From VXYL01 sp047518105 (lineage in GTDB: Bacteria > Pseudomonadota > Gammaproteobacteria > Pseudomonadales > Azotimanducaceae), in NCBI GenBank assembly GCA_047518105.1, contig JAKZRQ010000202.1, positions 1 through 23,796 on the forward strand: a DNA stretch of 23,796 nt, read 5' to 3'. Both the position numbers and the translations under genes were made by a program. Below the pieces are notes generated by a model, which was not told where the DNA came from, did not search any database, and worked only from the letters and a program-made list of their open reading frames with translations. Shown here in pieces: positions 17,818 to 23,796 of the stretch. Each line of letters opens with the position of its first letter. The stretch's first letter is position 1.

Positions 17818-18346
17818 CGCCGGCGTGGTACTCCGGAGACGACCGCCGTGCGGATGTTTGAATCTGCGCGGCAATGCGGCGCAGTCGTGGTTTCGCGTTG
17901 GAGTCGCCGATATCATCGGCCTGGAACTCCCCACAGCGCCGTGTACATGGCACAGCGCCGGAGATGCCAGCGCGTACTGGCTTGGTCCCGACGAGTGGCT
18001 GCTGATCGTCCCAAGCGGTGCCGAGGCGGACGTCGAGGGCCGTCTTCGGGATGTGCTCGACGACCGGCTCTCGGTAACGGACGTGAGCGGAGGTCAAATC
18101 CTGATGAACCTGTCCGGCCCGCAAGCACGGACCGTTCTTCAGAAGTCGAGTCCCTGCGACTTCCATGCCCGGCATTTCCCACCTGGACGGTGCGTCCAGA
18201 CCGTGTTCGCAAAGACCCACGCTTTGATCGCGGTCAACGCCGACTCCACCTTCGACCTCGTGATTCGGCGCAGTTATTCGCAGTACGTGTCCCGTTGGAT
18301 CGCCGACGCGGCGAACGAGTACGGATACGTGGCGCTTGAACAGTGA
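17810..18346 (+). CDS. soxG: Sarcosine oxidase subunit gamma
   Basis: A 178-residue gamma subunit with a GcvT-like fold, a structural partner in the sarcosine oxidase heterotetramer. Typical stretches are WHSAGDASAYWLGPDEWLLIVPSG, LSVTDVSGGQILMNLSGPQARTVLQKSSPCDFHARHFPPGRCVQTVFAKT and FDLVIRRSYSQYVSRWIADAANEYG. The family is poorly conserved at the N terminus; ATG at 17810 overlaps the soxA end by eight bases and fits translational coupling. It is the last gene of the sox group. It faces recQ tail-to-tail with only 28 bases between, without a visible terminator. The folate genes glyA, folD or purU, often linked, are not present downstream. Confidence 0.93.
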   Translation: MPDAGVVLRRRPPCGCLNLRGNAAQSWFRVGVADIIGLELPTAPCTWHSAGDASAYWLGPDEWLLIVPSGAEADVEGRLRDVLDDRLSVTDVSGGQILMNLSGPQARTVLQKSSPCDFHARHFPPGRCVQTVFAKTHALIAVNADSTFDLVIRRSYSQYVSRWIADAANEYGYVALEQ

Positions 18347-18374
18347 TGCAACCCAAACTACGAGCATCGGCGGA

Positions 18375-20237
18375 TCAGGCATCCAACAGGCTGTCGTGGC
18401 TCAACGGCGCATCGAGGCGAGGATGCGCCGCGATGACGGCTAGAAACGCCTCGCCGTAGCGGTCGAGCTTCGCTTGGCCGACACCGTGGACGCGAAGCAT
18501 TTCTGCCAACGAACCGGGTCGCGTGCGCGCGAATTCCTTGAGCGTCGCGTCGTGGAAGACAACATAGGGCGGCAGGCCGGCTTCTGCGGAAAGCGCCCGC
18601 CGCTTCTCGCGCAACGCTTCCCACAACACTTCGTCGCCAGTCGAGATCTCGAAATCCTCGTGGCGCGTCTTCGCGGGTGCAGCCGCGCGTTTGGTGATCT
18701 TGGTTTCCTCGCGCAGGGTCAGGGTCTTCTCGCCGCGCAGCAGCGGTCGGGACAACGCCGTTAGCGTCAAGGCGTTGTAACGACCGGGATCGGATCGCAC
18801 GTAGCCGCCAGCCACCAATTGGCGCAGCACCGATCGCCACTGGTTGTCGCCCATGTCGTTGCCGATGCCGAAGGTGCGTACGCGCTCGTGACGGTGCTGG
18901 CGAATCTTGGCGGTGTCCTTGCCACGCAACACGTCGATGACATGGCCGGCACCGAAACGTTGCCCGGTACGGACGATACACGACATCAGTTTCTGGGCGG
19001 CCACAGTGCCGTCCCAGGTCTTCGGCGGTGACAGACACACGTCGCAGTTGCCGCACGAGGCCGGTGGCTGATCGCCGAAATAGCCCAGCATCGCGGCACG
19101 CCGGCAGGTGGTGACTTCGCACCAGCCAAGCAACGCATCGAGCTTGCCCCGTTCGATGCGCTTGTGCTGTTCGTCGGCTTCGGATTCATCCACCATCTGG
19201 CGCAGGCGAACCACGTCCTGAAGGCCGTAGATCATCCACGCCTCGGCGGCCTCGCCGTCGCGCCCGGCGCGGCCGGTCTCCTGGTAGTACGCCTCGACGC
19301 TCTTCGGCAGATCCACATGCGCGACGAACCTGACGTCCGGCTTGTCGATGCCCATGCCGAAGGCGATCGTGGCGACGATCACCACGCCTTCGTCGCGCAG
19401 GAACCGCGTCTGGTGGCGGGCGCGAATCCCGGCCGGCAAGCCCGCGTGGTAGGGCAATGCGTCGTGGCCATTGTCGCGCAGCAGTTCCGCCGTGGCTTCC
19501 ACCTTGCGCCGCGACAGGCAGTAGACAATGCCGGATTCGTCCCGGTGATCGTCCACAAAGTCCACCAGTTGGGCATTGGCGTTGGTCTTGACGCGCACCG
19601 AGTAGCGGATATTGGGCCGGTCGAAGCCGCTGACGAAGCGCACGGGGTCGTCCAGCCGCAGCCGGACAACGATCTCGGACCGGGTACGGGCGTCCGCGGT
19701 GGCGGTGAGCGCGAGCGTGGGGACGCCTGGAAACCGGTCCGCGAGCACGCCGAGTCCCAAGTAGTCCTGGCGGAAGTCGTGTCCCCACTGGGAAACGCAA
19801 TGGGCTTCGTCGATGGCGAACAGGTTGATGGCCGACCGTTCCAGCAGGGCGAGGGTGTCCTGCTGGAGCAAACGTTCGGGCGCCAGATACAGCAGATCCA
19901 AACCGCCCCGGGACAAAGTGTCCGCGATCTCGGTCTGCTCGAACCAGGACAGCGTCGAATTCAGGAACGCGGCCGCAACGCCGGCTTCGCGCAACGCAGC
20001 CACCTGATCCTGCATCAGCGCGATGAGCGGCGAGACCACGATACCGGTACCGGGCCGGACCATGGCCGGAATCTGGTAGCACAGCGACTTGCCCCCGCCG
20101 GTGGGCATCAGCACCAGGCAATCGCGACCATCCAGGACGGCTTGGATGACGGGTTCCTGGCCCCGGCGAAACTCGCCGTAGCCGTAGACGTCGCGCAACA
20201 CCCTGCGAGCGGATTCGAGCATCGGACGACTATCCAC
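18375..20237 (-). CDS. recQ: ATP-dependent DNA helicase RecQ
   Basis: A 620-residue 3'-5' superfamily 2 helicase for recombination and repair. Motifs in order: GYGEFRRGQEPVIQAVL, Walker A MPTGGGKSLCYQIPA (Lys50), SPLIALMQDQV, IDEAHCVSQWGHDFRQDY, LALTATAD, GIVYCLSR, IAFGMGIDKPDVRFV and QETGRAGRDG. The zinc-binding RQC region has CEVTTCRRAAMLGYFG and CGNCDVC. A C-terminal HRDC domain (FARTRPGSLAEMLRVHGVGQAKLDRYGEAFLAVI) completes the standard architecture. The start is GTG at 20237; ATG at 20222 (MLESARRVL) is an equal candidate. It lies 18 bases after a small secreted-protein gene on the same strand, and the two are likely co-transcribed. Confidence 0.97.
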   Translation of the reverse strand: MDSRPMLESARRVLRDVYGYGEFRRGQEPVIQAVLDGRDCLVLMPTGGGKSLCYQIPAMVRPGTGIVVSPLIALMQDQVAALREAGVAAAFLNSTLSWFEQTEIADTLSRGGLDLLYLAPERLLQQDTLALLERSAINLFAIDEAHCVSQWGHDFRQDYLGLGVLADRFPGVPTLALTATADARTRSEIVVRLRLDDPVRFVSGFDRPNIRYSVRVKTNANAQLVDFVDDHRDESGIVYCLSRRKVEATAELLRDNGHDALPYHAGLPAGIRARHQTRFLRDEGVVIVATIAFGMGIDKPDVRFVAHVDLPKSVEAYYQETGRAGRDGEAAEAWMIYGLQDVVRLRQMVDESEADEQHKRIERGKLDALLGWCEVTTCRRAAMLGYFGDQPPASCGNCDVCLSPPKTWDGTVAAQKLMSCIVRTGQRFGAGHVIDVLRGKDTAKIRQHRHERVRTFGIGNDMGDNQWRSVLRQLVAGGYVRSDPGRYNALTLTALSRPLLRGEKTLTLREETKITKRAAAPAKTRHEDFEISTGDEVLWEALREKRRALSAEAGLPPYVVFHDATLKEFARTRPGSLAEMLRVHGVGQAKLDRYGEAFLAVIAAHPRLDAPLSHDSLLDA

Positions 20238-20255
20238 GGAACCGGCGGTTGGCGT

Positions 20256-20900
20256 TCATTCGATCATGACCTCGATGATCTGCGGATCAAGGCGTGAAGC
20301 TGGAAGCGTGTTGCGGAGAGGTTCCGTTACGTAGTCAATGTCGGTCAGGGGGTGGACGATACAGTTGAGCGGCAGTTCCTCCGTCTCCGCCGCGAGGGAC
20401 AAGGGATCGCCGGACAGATTGGGCACCGTGTACGGCTCGGCGAGGGTCGTGTCTACCGCGTAGCCCAGGTCCGCCATGGACTGGATGGTGATGGCGCCAA
20501 ACGAAGCCGAGCTGCCGATCGTCGTCGACGTCGCCGCGCCCGCATGCATCCACGTCGCAAATAGAGCTTCACCATCGGGGCGGCACTCCACGTCGTAGTC
20601 AGTAACCGGCATCACCGTGTCCTCCGGCATTGTCCACGCCACCAGCAGGCTGCTCGACGCGGCTGCCGTCACCGTCGGTGGGGCAGGCGCATCGGGAAGC
20701 GCATTCCACCACCGGCGACGCAACACCAGCCAACGCAACAGATCCTCGTCCAGTTCGTCGGCGGCCGCACTCGCGTCCCCCTCCTCGGGCTCTTGGCCCT
20801 GCGCCGCGAGCCCTCCCGCGGCCAAGGTCAACGAGACGACCAGAGACAGCGCCCACCGCGAAGCCCTCCTACGCACGAACTGTGCCCCATGTGGCGCCAA
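20256..20900 (-). CDS. Secreted protein, fibronectin III fragment plus peptidase-like tail
   Basis: A 214-residue protein that I do not recognise as a whole. It begins with a signal peptide (basic RRRASRW, then ALSLVVSLTLAAGGLAAQG, cleavage near residue 32-36) and an acidic linker. Residues 71-130 look like the first strands of a fibronectin III domain (APPTVTAAASSSLLVAWTMP, VTDYDVECR, TSTTIG), but the final strands are missing. Residues 134-160 (FGAITIQSMADLGYAVDTT, AEPYTVP) resemble the segment ending leishmanolysin-like metallopeptidases; the HExxH catalytic part is absent. I infer an in-frame deletion fusion or remnant. TTG at 20900 is chosen because GGAGGTGATT immediately precedes it and it leads directly into the signal peptide; GTG at 20876 is an alternative. 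It precedes recQ. Confidence 0.65.
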   Translation of the reverse strand: MAPHGAQFVRRRASRWALSLVVSLTLAAGGLAAQGQEPEEGDASAAADELDEDLLRWLVLRRRWWNALPDAPAPPTVTAAASSSLLVAWTMPEDTVMPVTDYDVECRPDGEALFATWMHAGAATSTTIGSSASFGAITIQSMADLGYAVDTTLAEPYTVPNLSGDPLSLAAETEELPLNCIVHPLTDIDYVTEPLRNTLPASRLDPQIIEVMIE

Positions 20901-20910
20901 AATCACCTCC
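20901..20910 (-). promoter_or_regulatory. Consensus Shine-Dalgarno deciding a TTG start
   Basis: On the minus strand GGAGGTGATT is a full-length match to the anti-Shine-Dalgarno sequence. It ends directly before the TTG at 20900, with five bases between GGAGG and the codon. It supports translation of the small secreted protein from TTG. Confidence 0.6.
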
Positions 20911-21061
20911 ACTGGAACGAGCCGCGTCTTCACCCCCGGCTCATCCGCCGGCTGTCGGTCGGTGTAGCCCGCGCCTCGCATCGAAACGCTTCTGCACGGA
21001 TTCGCCGCGCCTTGCGCACGCTCCAAACGCGGACCGTCAGGTCGCCGTTTCGTGCCTGCGC

Positions 21062-21067
21062 TATAGT
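21062..21067 (+). promoter_or_regulatory. Candidate -10 box for ppc
   Basis: TATAGT is five of six to consensus and ends seven bases before ATG 21075. No clear -35 is seen at normal spacing. Transcription from it would give a nearly leaderless mRNA if ATG 21075 is used, or an untranslated leader of about 19 bases if ATG 21093 is used. Confidence 0.35.
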
Positions 21068-21074
21068 CGAGTCA

Positions 21075-23642
21075 ATGGTCGTTCAAACTCCCATGAGCTC
21101 TCCCGACCGGAACCTCGCAGGCCTGCCAAGCGCCCTACGCGGCGACGTGCGACTGCTCGGCGAACTGCTAGGCCGCGTCATCGCCAACCACAGGGGCAGT
21201 GGCTTCGTGGATCGCATCGAAACCATCCGCGCCTTGGCCAAGCGCGCCCGGCGGGGAACGTCGGTCGACTGGGACCGCTTGAGCACCTACCTGGCGGAAC
21301 TGCCCGAGGACGCCCTGACCGACATTGCCCGGGCGTTCAACCAGTTTCTGAATCTTGCCAACATCGCCGACCAACGCCAAGCGGCGCGTGATGTGATTTG
21401 GCCGGCCACGGTGGACGCCGAGCAGCTTCGCCGCCTGCGCATCGAACTCGTCCTCACCGCCCACCCCACGGAGGTGTTGCGCCGTACCCTGATTCAGAAA
21501 TACGACGCCATCGCGGCGCTGCTCGAATCCCGGCTACGCGCGCCTCGGAGCGAGCGGCCCGTCTTCGAAGAGCATCTCGAGCGCTTGATCGCGGAAGCCT
21601 GGCACACCGACGAGATCCGTCGCGAGCGTCCTGCACCCGAGGATGAAGCGAAGTGGGGTTTTGCGGTGATCGAGAACTCCCTATGGCACGCCGTCCCTGC
21701 CGCCATGCGCGAACTGGACCGCAGTCACGGCGCGACCCTGCCCATCGACGTCATGCCGTTCGTTTTCGCCTCTTGGATGGGTGGCGACCGTGACGGCAAC
21801 CCCAGCGTCACCGCGCGCGTCACCCGGGAAGTGCGACTGCTCGCCCGCTGGATGGCGGCCGACCTGTTCCTGCGCGACGTGGCGGAACTGAGTGCCTCGC
21901 TGTCGATGACGACCGGCAACCAGGCCATTCTCAATCGGACCGGGAACGCGGCGGAACCGTATCGAGCCCTGCTCAAGGATCTTCGAGACCGACTCGAGGC
22001 GACGCGGGAGTGGGCGCAAACCGGGAGCACCGCCGGATCCGAGGTAATCCTGACCGACGCCGGCCTGCTGGAACCCTTGCGGCTTTGCCACGACTCGCTA
22101 ACTGCCTCGGGCATGGCGCGGATCGCCAACGGACCGCTGCTCGACACCCTGCGTCGGGCGCAGTGCTTCGGCGTCCACCTCGTCCATATCGACGTCCGTC
22201 AACACGCGGACCGACATACCGCGGTGCTGGACGAACTGACTTCCTACCTGGACGACGGCGAGCCGGGTTACGCCGCGTGGCCGGAAGCGAAACGGTGCGC
22301 CTGGTTGATCAGCGAACTGGGCAGCCGTCGCCCTCTCTTTCCCGCGTCCTGGCCCGCCGGCAATGACACCAACGAGGTCATCGCAACCTGCGCCGCCATC
22401 GCCGAGCACGGTGCAGCCGGCGTATCGGCCTACGTCGTCTCCATGGCATCCGAACCCAGCGACGTGCTTGCCGTGGCGCTGCTGTTGAAGGCAGCCCGGG
22501 TCCGGGCACATGTACCCATCGTACCGCTGTTCGAGACCTTGGACGATCTCGACCGGGCGGCAGACACGGTCGACGCGCTGTTGTCGGTTCCCTGGTACCG
22601 CGACTACGTCGGCAATCGGGTACAGGTCATGATCGGTTATTCCGACTCCGCGAAAGATGCCGGTCAACTCGCTGCCGCGTGGGCGCAGTACCGCGCCCAG
22701 GAGGCGCTCGCCGGCGTCGCCGCGAAGCACGGCGTCAAGCTGACCCTGTTTCACGGTCGCGGCGGTGCCGTCGGCCGAGGCGGCGGACCCTCCGCACAAG
22801 CCATCGAATCGCAACCGCCCGGCTCCGTGGATGGATCCTTCCGGGTCACCGAACAAGGCGAAATGATTCGATTCAAACTCGGTACGCCAGCCATCGCCAA
22901 GGCGACCTTGGGCCACTACCTGACGGCAACGCTCAACGCCACCCTCAAACCACCTCCGGCACCCACCGCGGCAATGCGCGCGAAGATGGACGAACTCGCG
23001 AACGCCTCCGAGGAAGCCTACCGGGATTTGGTTCGCGACCCCCGCTTCCTGGGTTTCTTCGGGGCACTCACGCCACTGACGGAACTCGCCGCGCTGGCGC
23101 TCGGCAGCCGCCCCGCCCGGCGCGCTCCGAACCGCGACCTCGGGAGCTTGCGCGCGATTCCGTGGGTGTTCTCCTGGACCCAAGTGCGACTCATGCTGCC
23201 CGCGTGGCTGGGCACGGAACGGGCCTTGGCGAAGCTCCGCAATGACCGCGATGCGTTCGAGATGTTGCGTGCCTGGCCGTTCTTCGCCATGCAGACGGAC
23301 ATGTTGGAAATGGTGGTCGCCAAGGCCGACGCGACGCTCGCCCGCTACTACTCGCGACGCCTGACGACGACCGACCAGCAAGCCGTGGCGGAAGGACTGT
23401 TCGCCCGCCTCGCGACGCTCGCCCAGGACATCCTGGCGCTCACGTGCGAACCCGAGCTGCTGGCCCGCTCGCGCCAAGTACGGGATTCCATCACCGTACG
23501 CAATACCTACCTGGACCCGCTGCATCTGCTTCAAGCGGAACTCCTCGCCCGGCGCCGCGCCGGCAACGACTCGGAATCCGTAAGCCAGGCGCTGAAGGTG
23601 ACCATGGCCGGCATCGCCAGCGGCTTGCGCAATACGGGGTAG
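21075..23642 (+). CDS. ppc: Phosphoenolpyruvate carboxylase
   Basis: An 855-residue bacterial-type PEP carboxylase, which fixes bicarbonate on phosphoenolpyruvate to form oxaloacetate and refill the TCA cycle. Diagnostic motifs are VLTAHPTE with catalytic His130, FASWMGGDRDGNP, GVHLVHIDVRQHADRH, MIGYSDSAKDAGQLAA, LFHGRGGAVGRGGGP, RVTEQGEMIRFK, AIPWVFSWTQVRLMLPAWLG and MQTDMLEMVVAKADATLARYY. The C terminus ends in NTG, typical of the family. ATG at 21075 is used; ATG at 21093 is possible, and sequence further upstream in the same frame is intergenic and partly antisense to the secreted-protein gene. It is transcribed alone, divergently from recQ and its partner. Confidence 0.97.
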   Translation: MVVQTPMSSPDRNLAGLPSALRGDVRLLGELLGRVIANHRGSGFVDRIETIRALAKRARRGTSVDWDRLSTYLAELPEDALTDIARAFNQFLNLANIADQRQAARDVIWPATVDAEQLRRLRIELVLTAHPTEVLRRTLIQKYDAIAALLESRLRAPRSERPVFEEHLERLIAEAWHTDEIRRERPAPEDEAKWGFAVIENSLWHAVPAAMRELDRSHGATLPIDVMPFVFASWMGGDRDGNPSVTARVTREVRLLARWMAADLFLRDVAELSASLSMTTGNQAILNRTGNAAEPYRALLKDLRDRLEATREWAQTGSTAGSEVILTDAGLLEPLRLCHDSLTASGMARIANGPLLDTLRRAQCFGVHLVHIDVRQHADRHTAVLDELTSYLDDGEPGYAAWPEAKRCAWLISELGSRRPLFPASWPAGNDTNEVIATCAAIAEHGAAGVSAYVVSMASEPSDVLAVALLLKAARVRAHVPIVPLFETLDDLDRAADTVDALLSVPWYRDYVGNRVQVMIGYSDSAKDAGQLAAAWAQYRAQEALAGVAAKHGVKLTLFHGRGGAVGRGGGPSAQAIESQPPGSVDGSFRVTEQGEMIRFKLGTPAIAKATLGHYLTATLNATLKPPPAPTAAMRAKMDELANASEEAYRDLVRDPRFLGFFGALTPLTELAALALGSRPARRAPNRDLGSLRAIPWVFSWTQVRLMLPAWLGTERALAKLRNDRDAFEMLRAWPFFAMQTDMLEMVVAKADATLARYYSRRLTTTDQQAVAEGLFARLATLAQDILALTCEPELLARSRQVRDSITVRNTYLDPLHLLQAELLARRRAGNDSESVSQALKVTMAGIASGLRNTG

Positions 23643-23659
23643 CGATGCGGGGCGTAGAG

Positions 23660-23796
23660 CTAGCCCGCATTTCTCACCAGGCCGCTTGTCGGCGTCAAAA
23701 AGCTCTTGGGTTTCACTAGTTTGACCGCGATGTCGATGATCGTGCCGATGGCGGACTGCGCTGGCCGCGCCCTCGCGGGTCTTTTGGCCCCGTGTA
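23660..23796. mobile_element. MITE-like element, copy 2 (cut by window end)
   Basis: This repeats copy 1 from its left terminal repeat (CTAGCCCGCATTTCTCACC at 23660) in the same orientation for 137 bases, until the window ends. It differs by about four or five substitutions and lacks one of two tandem GCGCCGAT units. It starts 17 bases after the ppc stop. Since the right end is not visible, it could be another short element or the end of a full-length insertion sequence. Confidence 0.75.

Noticed and set aside
14932..17934. Thousand-codon open frame on the minus strand opposite soxA
   Set aside because: It mirrors the soxA codon frame in GC-rich DNA, has low-complexity Arg/Gly/His-rich sequence and no recognisable domain, while soxA matches its family along its full length.
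22098..23534. Long minus-strand frame opposite ppc
   Set aside because: It is a shadow of conserved ppc codons; no domain or ribosome binding site was seen.

Overview
The window is GC-rich, densely packed bacterial chromosome, most likely from an uncultured gammaproteobacterium. Two gene orders support this: nrdR-ribD-(...)-nusB-thiL-pgpA, and carA-carB-greA. The four-gene heterotetrameric sarcosine oxidase and a bacterial-type PEP carboxylase fit as well. This assignment rests on recognised families and gene order, not on a database search. No rRNA, tRNA, CRISPR array or intact transposase gene was seen.

Layout. 1-476 holds a fold-back repeat element (57-320) and a short promoter region. 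477-3885 (+) is a tightly coupled housekeeping operon: nrdR, ribD, nusB, thiL, pgpA. Each stop overlaps the next start, and pgpA appears to start at ATT. 3929-4131 is a 203-bp MITE-like element with perfect 21-bp inverted ends; it supplies the stop codon of the converging xseB. 4128-5970 (-) holds xseB with a small unrecognised protein, then greA with a short-chain dehydrogenase. 6195-10576 (-) is carA-carB. Its roughly 200-nt leader has a candidate promoter, a strong intrinsic terminator and a complementary antiterminator arm, which suggests transcription attenuation. 10836-12436 (-) encodes a GPP34-family protein and a short DNA methyltransferase with altered catalytic motifs. 12911-18346 (+) is sarcosine oxidase soxB-soxD-soxA-soxG, interrupted by a palindromic tandem array between soxB and soxD. 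18375-20900 (-) encodes recQ preceded by a small secreted protein that looks like a fusion of a fibronectin III domain with a metallopeptidase tail. 21075-23642 (+) is ppc. A second copy of the MITE-like element begins 17 bp after it and runs off the window end.

Function. Most genes are core metabolism and information processing: deoxynucleotide control, riboflavin, thiamine, phospholipid, carbamoyl phosphate, anaplerosis, transcript cleavage and recombination. The sarcosine oxidase adds methylamine/glycine-betaine breakdown into glycine, methylene-tetrahydrofolate and peroxide. I did not find a convincing wholly new multi-gene system. The most interesting signals are the carAB leader, the two non-coding repeat families (one ending a gene), the altered methyltransferase, the chimeric secreted protein and the hairpin array inside the sox operon.
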